A stretch of DNA of 42,475 bases from Candidatus Krumholzibacteriia bacterium (GCA_029865265.1 JAOUHG010000028.1:1-42475), one strand, 5' to 3'. Shown: positions 9,456 to 17,680, counted from the stretch's first letter. The notes: generated by a model from the sequence alone, not told the origin. A program made the numbers and translations.

Positions 9456-9836
9456 CTAGCTCTCGTCCCACGCCTGCACGACGAGCCATTCTTCGGGATC
9501 ACAGGCGGAGATTACTTCCGGGGACTTGGTCGTCTTTCCGAGCCACTCATGCCCAAGTATATCGTGGGAATCGGCTGCCCAGGGATCTCTCGATCCTGGT
9601 GGTTTACGCCGAAGTTGCGGGATTATCTGCGAAGCCCTCGCGGTGAACTCCATGGGATAGCCATTCCCGCCGAGATTGATCGCCAGGTTCTCACGTACCA
9701 GTGCGTCGAGCCAGCTCAGACCCAGGAAGTCGGTTTGCCAGACCGCCGGTGTTTCCCCGAGCTCCGCACCGAACGTTGCCGGGACAGCGCCGCCATTCAC
9801 CTGCCGATGCACTGATATATTCCAGCCGGTTGGCAT
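9456..9836 (-). CDS. hypothetical 126-residue protein, probable cassette cargo
   Basis: No family is recognised. ATG 9836 gives 126 residues beginning MPTGWNISVHRQVNGG. An in-frame ATG at 9896 lies inside the attC site and is an unlikely start. The protein is soluble-looking, rich in Trp and Pro, with no signal or membrane segment, and ends EEWLVVQAWDES. Its residue pattern looks like genuine coding sequence rather than a random frame. It starts 28 bases beyond the R' box of the attC at 9864-9929, exactly where a cassette gene should begin in the minus direction. I see no attC after its stop, so this cassette's far end is either decayed or lost. Many cassette genes have no known function, and none is proposed here. 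Confidence 0.6.
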   Translation of the reverse strand: MPTGWNISVHRQVNGGAVPATFGAELGETPAVWQTDFLGLSWLDALVRENLAINLGGNGYPMEFTARASQIIPQLRRKPPGSRDPWAADSHDILGHEWLGKTTKSPEVISACDPEEWLVVQAWDES

Positions 9837-9863
9837 GAGGTCATATCCGTGTTTCGAAGAGCC

Positions 9864-9929
9864 GCCTAACGTCGTACCGATAAGCTGCGGGCGCATTAGG
9901 CGACCGTCAGCTTCATCGGCTGGTTAGGC
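9864..9929 (-). repeat. integron attC recombination site
   Basis: Read on the minus strand, R'' GCCTAAC (9929-9923) and R' GTTAGGC (9870-9864) bracket an imperfect palindrome. The left arm CCGATGAAGCTG pairs with CAGCTTATCGG on the right, with one unpaired G in the left arm. A single extra base in L'' relative to L' is the hallmark that sets attC polarity, and it assigns the minus strand as cassette direction. The site is 66 bp, within the usual attC range. The HxlR gene ends inside it (stop 9913-9915), as cassette genes commonly do. Confidence 0.83.
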
Positions 9930-10332
9930 GATCGCGCGGGGCCGCCTCCTTCCGCATCACCGCAGTCTCCGAGATGGCCCCACGGTCAACGGCCTCCTGC
10001 AGCCGGCGAACTTCTTCGATGATCCCTATGAAGCGACGGCCGAAGGGCGTGAGCACATACTCGACTTCGACGGGCGGCTTGTCGCCGAACACGGTGCGAC
10101 TCACGATGCCGAAGCGAAGCATCTTGCGCAGGCGCTCGTTCATTACCTTTGCGGACAGACCCGTGGAGGCCCGAAGGATGGCGCTGGGCCGACTACATCC
10201 GTCGGCGAGAAGCCGGAGCAGTCCTACGGACCATTTGCATCCGACGATGCTCTCGACCATCGAGGCGACGGGAATGGCCTTGGCCTCGGCGGCCGCAATA
10301 ATCGGATGAGCGGACGAATCGTCGTGGACCAT
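9913..10332 (-). CDS. HxlR-family winged-helix transcription regulator
   Basis: ATG 10332 gives 139 residues; an in-frame ATG at residue 25 is an alternative. The domain SIVGCKWSVGLLRLL, then GLSAKVMNERLRKMLRFGIV and EVEYVLTPFGRRF, follows the HxlR/DUF24 pattern (GGKWxxLILxxL, SPKxLxxRLxxLxxxGLVxR, VEYxLTxxG). Members are often thiol- or aldehyde-responsive repressors or activators of a divergent gene. Here the divergent neighbour 115 bases away encodes a CPVC thiol protein, and a Cys sits beside the conserved KW, which fits redox sensing (inference). The gene's last codons run into the attC site, marking it as integron cassette cargo. An extra 20-residue N-terminus is unusual for the family. 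Confidence 0.83.
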   Translation of the reverse strand: MVHDDSSAHPIIAAAEAKAIPVASMVESIVGCKWSVGLLRLLADGCSRPSAILRASTGLSAKVMNERLRKMLRFGIVSRTVFGDKPPVEVEYVLTPFGRRFIGIIEEVRRLQEAVDRGAISETAVMRKEAAPRDRLTSR

Positions 10333-10447
10333 CGTGTACCTACCTTACCAAAAGGTGCCTTCTTGGCAGGAGCGCGCGGGCAGCGCATCCTGTCGTGTGG
10401 GTGGCGCGAGCCCGCCGCGAACCGTTCGAAACCAAAGGAGCAGAATC
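10333..10447. promoter_or_regulatory. divergent promoter region, HxlR regulator / thiol protein
   Basis: The 115-base gap separates two divergent starts. The half nearest the regulator contains TACCTACCTTACC and then AAAGGTGCC, a loose inverted repeat (ACCT/AGGT) of the sort HxlR proteins bind. AAAGGAG lies 7 bases before ATG 10448. No clear -35/-10 pair was assigned. Confidence 0.4.
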
Positions 10448-10684
10448 ATGAAGAAGAAAGCCGTATTCTACCACGCCGGATGCCCCGTGTGCGTCAGCGC
10501 CGAACAGTCGGTGCTCGCAGCACTGGACAGGAACCGCTTCGATGTCGAGGTCGTGCATCTCGGGACGACCAAGGGACGCGTCTCGGAAGCGGAGAAGCTC
10601 GGCATCAAGTCCGTCCCCGCGCTCGCGCTGGATGGCAAAGTCTTTCATATCAACTTCGGCGCCGACCTGTCCGCCCTCAAGTGA
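10448..10684 (+). CDS. small thioredoxin/glutaredoxin-like protein with CPVC motif
   Basis: The 78-residue protein has a thioredoxin-fold start, KKAVFYHAGCPVCVSAEQSV, with the redox motif CPVC at residues 12-15. The cis-proline loop SVPAL lies later, and the last strands LALDGKVFHINFG complete a minimal fold. It probably reduces or senses thiols in the cytoplasm. AAAGGAG gives a good ribosome site. It faces away from the HxlR gene and is followed by a strong hairpin, so it is an independently expressed single-gene unit inside an integron cassette. Its direction is opposite to the cassette direction, which means it must rely on its own promoter. The fold is shorter than classical thioredoxin (about 105), closer to glutaredoxin-like minimal forms. 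Confidence 0.82.
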   Translation: MKKKAVFYHAGCPVCVSAEQSVLAALDRNRFDVEVVHLGTTKGRVSEAEKLGIKSVPALALDGKVFHINFGADLSALK

Positions 10685-10701
10685 CCGCCGGCCTAGCGCA
10701 T

Positions 10702-10731
10702 GCATGGAGGGGCGGAAGCGCCCCTCCATGC
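10702..10731 (+). terminator. perfect 13-bp hairpin after thiol protein gene
   Basis: GCATGGAGGGGCG (10702-10714), loop GAAG, and its exact complement (10719-10731) form a very stable stem 17 bases after the stop codon. There is no T-run, so it may act as a bidirectional block or an mRNA 3' stabiliser rather than a classic intrinsic terminator. Confidence 0.7.
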
Positions 10732-10783
10732 GCTCTGAGCCCCGGAGTCGAATCAAGCTGAGTCATCGGTCATTCCTCGGGTC

Positions 10784-10839
10784 GCCTAACGCTTCGGTTC
10801 AGCGGCGGCGCCGAGCGCCGACCGCTGGAATCGTTGTGC
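10784..10839 (-). repeat. integron attC recombination site
   Basis: Read on the minus strand, R'' GCACAAC (10839-10833, one mismatch to RYYYAAC) and R' GTTAGGC (10790-10784) flank arms GATTCCAGCGG and CCGCTGAACC. These pair, with one extra C in the left arm. The centre is a short GC-rich hairpin. The single unpaired base in L'' gives the same minus-strand polarity as the site at 9864-9929. The upstream cassette gene reads through the site and takes its TAG stop from inside R'. Confidence 0.77.
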
Positions 10840-11334
10840 CCGGTCCAGCAGAAGCACTATTCGAGTCTTGTCATGCTCCACTTCTTGACGCGACGACGAG
10901 GAGCCAGACTCGAACGTGGCACCGTCAGACATCTTGACCATCAGTGAGTAGCTGGGAGCCCCCTCGCTCCATTCATGGGTCCGAACCTGAACGCACTCAA
11001 GCGAAGACAGCGGTAACTCCAGCGTACGCCGTGGGACAAGAGGGGCGCCCTCCGAGTACGTGAATGTCGAGCGCCTTGCATCGAAAATCATCCGAGAACT
11101 CAGTCCGGCAACTGCAGCGAAAACGAAAAGTGCGCCCAAGGCGATAGCACCCACGGAAACAATCGCAGCGAGCAGAAACAACGGGTGTCGGTAGTCAGTC
11201 CATTGGGCGCGCAACATCAACTCATATGGCGCGAGCAGAGGAAAGAGAGCGAGCAGCGCAAAGAGAAGCCGCTTTCCCGGAGGCATCGGAGTGACGATAT
11301 CAAGCCGCTCCTCGCTGTCTCGGACTTGGATCAT
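10786..11334 (-). CDS. cassette-encoded membrane protein with PH-like domain
   Basis: ATG 11334 gives 182 residues. Two membrane helices (about residues 22-45, LLFALLALFPLLAPYELML, and 53-78) are followed by a beta-rich domain starting MIFDARRSTFTYSEG. The later strands are RRTLELPLSSLECVQVRTHE and SLMVKMSDGATFESG. This two-helix plus bacterial-PH layout is common in small membrane proteins of unknown role, and the PH call is tentative. The last 17 codons are encoded by the attC site itself and the TAG stop lies in its R' box. It is therefore the first cassette gene after the attI-like site. No good ribosome site is seen before the ATG. Confidence 0.68.
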   Translation of the reverse strand: MIQVRDSEERLDIVTPMPPGKRLLFALLALFPLLAPYELMLRAQWTDYRHPLFLLAAIVSVGAIALGALFVFAAVAGLSSRMIFDARRSTFTYSEGAPLVPRRTLELPLSSLECVQVRTHEWSEGAPSYSLMVKMSDGATFESGSSSSRQEVEHDKTRIVLLLDRAQRFQRSALGAAAEPKR

Positions 11335-11402
11335 GGATAACAGTTTGTCGTCCTGAACTATTCTTCTACTGCACTTCTACCGCCCCGGTCTCGCAGACTA
11401 AT

Positions 11403-11513
11403 TCAATAGGCGGCGATGTAACTGCCGTCGCGATAACGGGTCTGACGCTTGTGCCACCAATAGTACTGCGTAACCCGCAGCCTAACAAGTGAAACGCTGC
11501 GAACGTCCGTCAT
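11403..11513 (-). CDS. small ORF reading from intI stop through attI-like site
   Basis: An ATG whose A is shared with the intI TGA (11513) opens a 36-codon frame that crosses the GTTAGGC box and ends at 11403. The second half, containing YYWWHKRQTRYRDGSYIAAY, looks protein-like. No ribosome site of its own is needed if translation is coupled to intI. In class 1 integrons a short ORF at attI1 is known to raise expression of the first cassette, and this could be an analogue. It may equally be chance or a remnant of a lost gene. Confidence 0.35.
   Translation of the reverse strand: MTDVRSVSLVRLRVTQYYWWHKRQTRYRDGSYIAAY
11480..11511 (-). other. attI-like integron insertion site
   Basis: On the minus strand a GTTAGGC box (11486-11480, matching GTTRRRY) lies 27 bases after the intI stop in ACTTGTTAGGCTGCG. 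It has no R'' partner or palindrome upstream, as expected of attI rather than attC, and the first cassette gene follows. A simple-site partner in the 27 bases was not identified. Confidence 0.55.
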
Positions 11514-11644
11514 CACCGGTCCAGCGGGCTCTTGACGCCGAGCCCGCCCTTGTTGATCACGTGCGTATAGATCATGGTGGTGGTCACGTCCCGATGTCCG
11601 AGGAGCTCCTGGATGGTCCGGATGTCCGCGCCGGATTCCAGCAG
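11513..11644 (-). pseudogene. intI: integron integrase IntI, C-terminal 43-codon fragment
   Basis: The frame ending at TGA 11513-11515 encodes [17 protein letters not shown], then TTTMIYTHV and [13 protein letters not shown]. This is the end of a tyrosine recombinase. GH supplies the catalytic His of box II and Y of MIYTHV is the nucleophile. The [10 protein letters not shown] tail is characteristic of integron integrases and is not usual in XerC/XerD. Everything upstream (more than 250 residues, including the catalytic Arg and HxxR) is missing; similarity ends at about 11645, seven bases from the addA stop codon at 11652-11654. There is no start codon or ribosome site, so it cannot be functional. 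The break could be an ancient deletion or an assembly join. Confidence 0.85.
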
Positions 11645-11651
11645 ATCCGGC

Positions 11652-14600
11652 TCACCCTTCCGGAACCTGCGCTACGAACTCGCATACGCCCCGGTGCGCG
11701 CACGCGGAACAGGGTGCTCCGGGCTTCGCCGGGAACGCGCGCGAAGCGACGGCGGTCTCCAGGGTTGCGGTGATGCGCTCGATGTCCTGGTCCATCGGCA
11801 CGTCCACCGGGTCGGCTCCGGTATCGCGGAGATAGGTCACGCGCGCGGTGACGGGTGGCTCCATGCCTGCCCGCTGTGCGGCCCACGCGTAGGTTTGCAC
11901 CTGCCAGGCGTGGTCGTCGCTGGGGTCCCCCACCTTATAGTCGGTGATGACGGTGCCGGCGGGAGTCGTGTCAATCCTGTCTATGGTTCCGCGGACGATG
12001 ATGCGGTCGAGGCGGATGGCGAAGGGGAGTTCGGTGCGGACACCTTCGCCGGGGCCGGCGACCCCGGCGGCGATGGCCTGCTCCACCAGCACTCGTGCAG
12101 CGCGTGTGGCGGTTGCCTGGTGCTTCCCGAAGTCATAGCGGCTTGCGGCCGCCCCGAGGGCCGCGTCGAGGCCCTCGCCGGTCGCGGTACGCTGCAGGAT
12201 CTCGTGGACGAACACGCCGAAGTCCCGGGGATTGACGGCGGGCGGTACGGAGGAGTTGCCACGCTCGATGGAACGCGCCTCGCCGGGTTCCTCGAGGTCT
12301 CCCTCTCGATGGGCCGCCTCGCGGCTCATCTGGAACTGGAGCGGGCAGCGGGCAAAGGCGGCGAGGTCGGACCAGGTGACGGTGACGATGCCGTCCGCCA
12401 GCGGACTGTCGGGTGTCTGCTCGTTGCGTGCGCGCAGGTTCACCCATTCGTTGAGCAGGTGTTCTGCAATCTGGCCAGTCTGGTTCGGGACCGGGTGCTG
12501 TGGTGCCCCGGGTTCTGTGCTGGCCGGGGCCTCGCGGATCTCTTGCGCGAGGTTCAGTCTACGCGCGCTCTCGATCAGTTCGGTGAAGAGCCAGTCGCGG
12601 GAGTCGCTCTTGAGCAGCTTCTTCCCTTCCACGCTGGAAGCGCTCACCCACAGGTGGTCGCGTGCGCGGGTGAGGGCCACGTAGAGCACGCAGCGCTCCT
12701 CCATGTCTTCCATGCGCTTCTCGTGATCGTGGTTCTCCGCCTGCTTCTTCTCACGGTTCCAGTTCTTTCCGCTGTCCCCGCCAAAGTACAGGCCGCTCTC
12801 GCGCGACACGAGGAAGCCCTCGCCGCGCGACGGCGTGTCCACCACGCCCACGACGGCAACCGCGGGGAACTCGAGGCCCTTGGCCTGGTGGACGGTCATC
12901 ACCGCCACGCGGCCCCGCGGCAGTGCCGCCTCGCCATCCTCGCGGAACTTGCGCTCGTCGAGGCTCGCACGCAGGTGGTCGAGGAAGGTGGCGAGGTTCA
13001 ACTCGCCGCGGCGCGCGAGGCCGTCGGTCAGGTCGAGCAGCTCGCGCAGGAGTTCGTCCACGGCGGCGGGCTGGGTGCCGTCGCGCATGAGGCGCGTGCG
13101 CAGCGGGCTGTTCTCGATGGACCCCACGAGGAACTCGCGGAAGCCCTGTTTCCTCCACACCTCCCGTGCCTCGTGGATGCCCGCGCGCAGGTCGCGCATG
13201 ATGGTGGCGTCGCGTTGGTCGGTAACGTGTGCGATGCGCGCGTCGTCGAGACACTCGAGCGGGCTGGACGAAGCCGACTTGTCGTTGTCTGTGAAGAGTT
13301 CCGCGAGCGATGCCTCGCTCACACGGTACGGCGGTGCTTCCAGGACCGCCACCAGGTCCACGTCGCGGTTGCCGGGAAGGAGCAGCGAGAGGAGTGCGTG
13401 CCAGCTTTCCAGTGCGCGCGCCTCGGTGCGGTTGGCGCCGCCCACGATGGCGAAGGGGATGCCGCGGCGCTGGAACACGCGCTCAATGGCGGGCATGAGC
13501 TTGCTGCTGGCGAAGCGGCGCAGCAGGATGGCGATGTCGTGGGGCTGCAGCAGCTGTTCAACCGGGTCCAGCTTCCATGCACCGGGTGCGGGCGTTCGCC
13601 CCAGCAGGTGGTCCACCCACGCGCCCAGCGCCTCCGCCTCGTCGTCGTGCCGCTCTGCGCCATACTCGGGATGAAACAGGAGCACGCTCGCGTCTCCACC
13701 CTCGCGGTGCGCGGTGAGCGGGACGGCCGCGTGCGCGAGGTCGGGATCGTTCATGACCAGCGCGTGCGCGAGGTCGAGGATGGGCTGGTAGGAGCGATAG
13801 TTGACGGTGAGTTCCTTCGGCTTCGGGTCTGGGAACTCCTTGATGTTCTCCACGCGCGCGTCGCGCCAGCGGTAGATCGACTGCTTCATGTCCCCCACCA
13901 CGGTGACGCACGAGAAGTCGCCGCCGGAGAGCGAGCGCAGCAGCTCGTTCTGTGCGGCACTGGTGTCCTGGAATTCGTCCACCAGGATGTGGTCGAACGC
14001 GTCGCGGTAGCCCGCCGCGAGGGCGGTGTCTTCCTGCAGCGCGCGGGCGGGGATGGTGATCATGTCGCTGAAGTCCAGTAGTCCGCGCCGCTGCAACTCC
14101 ACCTCGTACTCGTCCGCCAGCGCGATCACCGTGTCCACGCGCGCGATGTAGGCGGGATGGTCGTCCTTTGTGACCAGCGTTCGCAGGGTTCCGGGGGCCA
14201 GCATGATGCTGCGGCACTGGTGCACCACGTTCATGAGGTTGTCGAAGAGCGACCCCAGCCTGGTGGGCGGCGGGGGCTCGCCGCCGAAGTCCGCCGGCAC
14301 GCCGGGAATGTGGCCGCTCTCGAAGCGCGCACGCAGCGCGCGCTTGATGCGCTCGAACTCCGCAATCGACACCACGTCCACACCGGGATCGATGCCAAGC
14401 GCCGGCGCATTCTCCTTGATGAAACGGTAGCCGAACTGGTGGAAGTTCATGATCCAGGCGTTCGACATGCGCCGCGCGAGGTCGGGATGGCGCACCGCGA
14501 TGGCGCGGCGCACGCGCTCGCGCATCTCGCCCGCGGCCTTGAGCGTGAAGGTGAGCGCCAGCAGCCGTTCGATGGGTACGCCGTCTGTGACCAGCTTGAG

Positions 14601-14729
14601 GTAGCGTTCGACCAGCACGCTGGTCTTGCCGGTGCCCGCACCGGCCACCACATTGGTGGGATCGGCGATAGCGGCGTCGACGGCGCTGCGCTGCGCGTCG
14701 TTCAGTTCGATGCTCTGCTTCGTTGACAT
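11652..14729 (-). CDS. addA: AddA/AdnB-type UvrD-family helicase-nuclease
   Basis: ATG 14729 (GAGG just upstream, overlapping the end of the addB-like gene) gives 1025 residues. Helicase motifs appear in order. Walker A is AGAGTGKT at about 29-36, Ia is [18 protein letters not shown] is [16 protein letters not shown] is [16 protein letters not shown] is LTVNYRS, V is [14 protein letters not shown], and VI is [13 protein letters not shown] RecB-like nuclease follows: [19 protein letters not shown], and VITDYKVGD with the Asp and Lys of the D-x-K core. Cys in ARCPLQF plus [10 protein letters not shown] (CxxCx5C) at the extreme C-terminus suggest a 4Fe-4S staple. With the preceding gene it forms a double-strand-break resection complex of AddAB or AdnAB type. 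Its stop abuts the truncated intI. Confidence 0.92.
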   Translation of the reverse strand: MSTKQSIELNDAQRSAVDAAIADPTNVVAGAGTGKTSVLVERYLKLVTDGVPIERLLALTFTLKAAGEMRERVRRAIAVRHPDLARRMSNAWIMNFHQFGYRFIKENAPALGIDPGVDVVSIAEFERIKRALRARFESGHIPGVPADFGGEPPPPTRLGSLFDNLMNVVHQCRSIMLAPGTLRTLVTKDDHPAYIARVDTVIALADEYEVELQRRGLLDFSDMITIPARALQEDTALAAGYRDAFDHILVDEFQDTSAAQNELLRSLSGGDFSCVTVVGDMKQSIYRWRDARVENIKEFPDPKPKELTVNYRSYQPILDLAHALVMNDPDLAHAAVPLTAHREGGDASVLLFHPEYGAERHDDEAEALGAWVDHLLGRTPAPGAWKLDPVEQLLQPHDIAILLRRFASSKLMPAIERVFQRRGIPFAIVGGANRTEARALESWHALLSLLLPGNRDVDLVAVLEAPPYRVSEASLAELFTDNDKSASSSPLECLDDARIAHVTDQRDATIMRDLRAGIHEAREVWRKQGFREFLVGSIENSPLRTRLMRDGTQPAAVDELLRELLDLTDGLARRGELNLATFLDHLRASLDERKFREDGEAALPRGRVAVMTVHQAKGLEFPAVAVVGVVDTPSRGEGFLVSRESGLYFGGDSGKNWNREKKQAENHDHEKRMEDMEERCVLYVALTRARDHLWVSASSVEGKKLLKSDSRDWLFTELIESARRLNLAQEIREAPASTEPGAPQHPVPNQTGQIAEHLLNEWVNLRARNEQTPDSPLADGIVTVTWSDLAAFARCPLQFQMSREAAHREGDLEEPGEARSIERGNSSVPPAVNPRDFGVFVHEILQRTATGEGLDAALGAAASRYDFGKHQATATRAARVLVEQAIAAGVAGPGEGVRTELPFAIRLDRIIVRGTIDRIDTTPAGTVITDYKVGDPSDDHAWQVQTYAWAAQRAGMEPPVTARVTYLRDTGADPVDVPMDQDIERITATLETAVASRAFPAKPGAPCSACAHRGVCEFVAQVPEG

Positions 14730-17611
14730 ATCCTCGCGAAATGACAGTTGGGACAGATGGTGGTGTTGGCGGTGCGTTCGTAGCGGCACTCGCCTTCCAC
14801 GATTGTGCGGTGGGTCTCGACCGCGTGCGCCATGGCCGCGACGATGACGCCGGCGTCCACCGGTCCATAGCGGTGGGGCCGCCGCTTGCCCAGTGGAATC
14901 GGCGCGGGACGACCGCCGGGCGCGAGCTGCACACCCACCGCCAGCCCCGGCTCCCCCGGGGGAAGCACGTAGTAAACGAAGCTGGCCGCGGCGCGGCCGG
15001 TGGAGGCGGCCATGGTGGCATAGGCCGGGATCTGCCAGTAGTCGGTCTCGATCTTGTCGATCAGCGTGGGGTACGTCTTCGAGATGGTTCCCGATGTCTT
15101 GTAGTCGATGATCACCGGTCCCAGTCCGCCCACATCGTCGATGCGGTCGAATCGCCCCCGCATGGGCATTCCCTCGATGGATGTCTCAACGGATTCCTCC
15201 TGCACCCGCACGCGGTAGCTGCCCTCGCGTTGCGCTTCCAGCTCCGCCACGTGCGTGAGCATGCCCTCCAGGTAGTGGACGGAGAGGTCGCGCATCCAGA
15301 CGCCGGCATCCCCCATCTCCTTCGACACCAGGCGCTCGGCGATCTCGCGCGTTCCCGCGTGGCCCAGTGCGGCGCGCACTTCATCGCCCGTGGCTCCCAC
15401 CGGGATGATTTCCTTGAGCGCCTCGTGCACCAGGGATCCCACGCGCAGGTAGATGGACTCGGGTTCCTCGATTCTCAGCACGTTGCGGTAGAAGAACTGC
15501 CGTGGACAGCGCGCGTACGAGTTGAGCTTGGACGGGCTCATGGTGAACGATGCGATCGCCGGCAGCCGTTCCGGCGGCGGCGGCGACGTCCACCACCCCG
15601 CGAGTGCGTCGAACTCGCGCAGTTTCGCGGCGGTTGCTTCACCGCCCGGCGACATGGCCACCGCGGCGGCGGCGCGCGCGCAGGGAGACGTCACGCGGCC
15701 GGTGGTTTCGGCGGTGAACGGGCGTTCGTCCGCGGCGAGGACACGTGCGGGCAGGGTGGCCTCACCGGCGATTTTCGCGGGACAGAGAATGGTGATTGAC
15801 TCGCGCGCCCGCGTGAGGGCGGTCAAAAGGAGGGCGTTCTCCACGCGCTCCACCTTTGTCTCGTCCACGCGCGCGGCGAGATCCGCGGCGGCGTCCGGGT
15901 TCACCGGTTCCAGTGCCCGCGCGAGCGCCGCCATGGAGATGTAGCCATCGCGAACGTCGGCGGCCGGGAAGTAACCTTCCGCGCAGCCACATACGAAGAC
16001 GGTACGGAACGAGCGTCCGCTGGCTTCCCGCGGCGAGAGGAACGCGACACGACCCGTCGCGGCGAGCCGGTGAACCGGCTCGCCGAGATAGACAAAGCGG
16101 AACTCGTCCAGTGACGCCCCGCCTCCGGCGTGGCCGACCACCTCTCCGTAGCGGCGCCACTCATCGGCCACTTCCGCGAGTGACGCGCGCGAGACGGCGT
16201 CTCCCTGCGCCAGCAGGGGCACCACGCGCTCGTGCACGAGGCGCTCCAGGTCGAAGCCACCACCGCGCTGTGCGTAGTCGCGCCTGAGCGCGCGCACGAG
16301 TTCGTCGCCGTCCATCCCGCCGCTGAGCGGCGGGTAAAAGGGCGACGTGGCCAGTGATTCGCCAAAGCGGCCGTCGTTGTCGGCTCCGAGCGCGCCCAGC
16401 AGCGACCGAACGAAGTCCTCCACCGCCCCGTTCCCGTCGCCGCCGGCGTCCAGCGCAACGCCCCACTCGTAGCACGCCATCGCGAGCGCCGAACGATAGC
16501 GCGCGGGGTCGCGCGCAATCACCGCGATGTCGCGCGGCGCGGTGCCCTGATCGAGTGCGGTGCGGATGCGCGCGGCGATGGCCTGCGCCTCGGCGATCTC
16601 GTCGTCGGCGATGACGAGGGACGCCTCGCATGGCCATGCGGGACGTACAGCGTGTGAGTCGCGCGGGATTGCGTTCGCGAACAGCGGAAGGTCCGGGGAA
16701 GAAGGCGCCGGGGCGATGCGGGAGGTGAGGGTAACGAGACTTGCGATCGTCTGGTTCAACGCGACGTCGGGGCTCTGGGGTGCGCTCAGCTCGAAGTCTG
16801 TTGTTGCACGGTCGCGCCGGAGGCGCTCCAGATGGCGATCACTCGTCCCCCGGAAGGCGAAGCGCGCGCCGGTGGGATCCCCGAACACTTCGATCGTGGT
16901 GGCGCCGCCCGGCGGCAACAAGCTCGTGAGCAGCCGATACTGGCCCGGGTCGAGGTCGTGGAAGTCGTCGATGAGGACCACATGGAAGCCGGCCAACGGC
17001 GAGGCAATGCCACCCGCGTCAAAGCGCTCCGCCGCGCGCCACGCCGCGTCGTAGAACGTCACCAGGCCACGGTCGTCGCACACTTCGCGGTAGCGGCGAT
17101 ACACGTTGAACACGTCGCGGATGCGCGGGTTGTTCGTGGTGTGCGCGCATTGCTTCGCGGCGGCGGGTGTCAGACCGTGTTGCGCCAGCGCGTGAACCGA
17201 TTCCACCAGGTCGCGCAGAAACGTTGGCGATCCCGCGATGCGCGAGAGGTCGCTTGAAAGCAGCGACGGCTCGCGGCGCAGGAGTCTTCCCAGCACGAGC
17301 AGCTCGTCGACGTCGCGCAATGTGCGTGTGCGGCCGGGACGGCTGGCATCAAGAAGCGCCGATGCGATGAGCGCGTGGGTCGTCACCGGGCTGGGCCCCA
17401 GGTGCACCGCGCCGGGCGGCAGCACCAGGTCCAGCAGGCGCTCCTGCTGCTCGCGTCCGAATGCGATGATCCCCGGCCGGCGTCCGCGCGCGATGAGTGC
17501 GCGGTAGCGTTCCACCAGCAGCGTCGTCTTGCCGCTGCCCGGCGGGCCGATGACACGCCTGTGTCCGGGCGCGGCCAGCAGGTAATTCTTGATGGCGGGT
17601 GCGAGTTGCAT
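14702..17611 (-). CDS. addB: AddB/AdnA-type helicase-like nuclease subunit
   Basis: The 969-residue protein has Walker A GPPGSGKT at 22-29 and a Walker-B-like LIDDFHDLDP. Motif III-like VFGDPTGARFAFRG and a motif VI-like LLTALTRARESI are also present, so part of the motor is retained. The C-terminal nuclease has SKLNSYARCPRQFFY, GSLVHEALKE and RGRFDRIDDV. The catalytic VIIDYKTSG and a final [10 protein letters not shown] follow, giving the four Cys of an AddB-type iron-sulfur cluster. It overlaps the addA start by 28 bases, so the subunits are made together. Its length is shorter than Bacillus AddB (about 1160) and nearer AdnA. ATG 17611 lacks an obvious ribosome site. Role: DNA end processing for RecA loading. 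Confidence 0.9.
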   Translation of the reverse strand: MQLAPAIKNYLLAAPGHRRVIGPPGSGKTTLLVERYRALIARGRRPGIIAFGREQQERLLDLVLPPGAVHLGPSPVTTHALIASALLDASRPGRTRTLRDVDELLVLGRLLRREPSLLSSDLSRIAGSPTFLRDLVESVHALAQHGLTPAAAKQCAHTTNNPRIRDVFNVYRRYREVCDDRGLVTFYDAAWRAAERFDAGGIASPLAGFHVVLIDDFHDLDPGQYRLLTSLLPPGGATTIEVFGDPTGARFAFRGTSDRHLERLRRDRATTDFELSAPQSPDVALNQTIASLVTLTSRIAPAPSSPDLPLFANAIPRDSHAVRPAWPCEASLVIADDEIAEAQAIAARIRTALDQGTAPRDIAVIARDPARYRSALAMACYEWGVALDAGGDGNGAVEDFVRSLLGALGADNDGRFGESLATSPFYPPLSGGMDGDELVRALRRDYAQRGGGFDLERLVHERVVPLLAQGDAVSRASLAEVADEWRRYGEVVGHAGGGASLDEFRFVYLGEPVHRLAATGRVAFLSPREASGRSFRTVFVCGCAEGYFPAADVRDGYISMAALARALEPVNPDAAADLAARVDETKVERVENALLLTALTRARESITILCPAKIAGEATLPARVLAADERPFTAETTGRVTSPCARAAAAVAMSPGGEATAAKLREFDALAGWWTSPPPPERLPAIASFTMSPSKLNSYARCPRQFFYRNVLRIEEPESIYLRVGSLVHEALKEIIPVGATGDEVRAALGHAGTREIAERLVSKEMGDAGVWMRDLSVHYLEGMLTHVAELEAQREGSYRVRVQEESVETSIEGMPMRGRFDRIDDVGGLGPVIIDYKTSGTISKTYPTLIDKIETDYWQIPAYATMAASTGRAAASFVYYVLPPGEPGLAVGVQLAPGGRPAPIPLGKRRPHRYGPVDAGVIVAAMAHAVETHRTIVEGECRYERTANTTICPNCHFARICQRSRASN

Positions 17612-17680
17612 GGATCGATGGGTGCTCGATCCGCATGGTACTCGAAGTGCGGCGCGCGGGGGGCGGTTTTTTGGCGGAGG

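Noticed and set aside
11513-11644. XerC/XerD recombinase rather than IntI
   Set aside because: The [10 protein letters not shown] tail and the adjacent attI/attC sites fit integron integrases; Xer proteins usually end soon after the catalytic Tyr helix.
11574-14081. Plus-strand open frame of about 835 codons opposite addA
   Set aside because: The minus strand carries ordered helicase and nuclease motifs; this frame is Gly/Val/His-rich with no domain.
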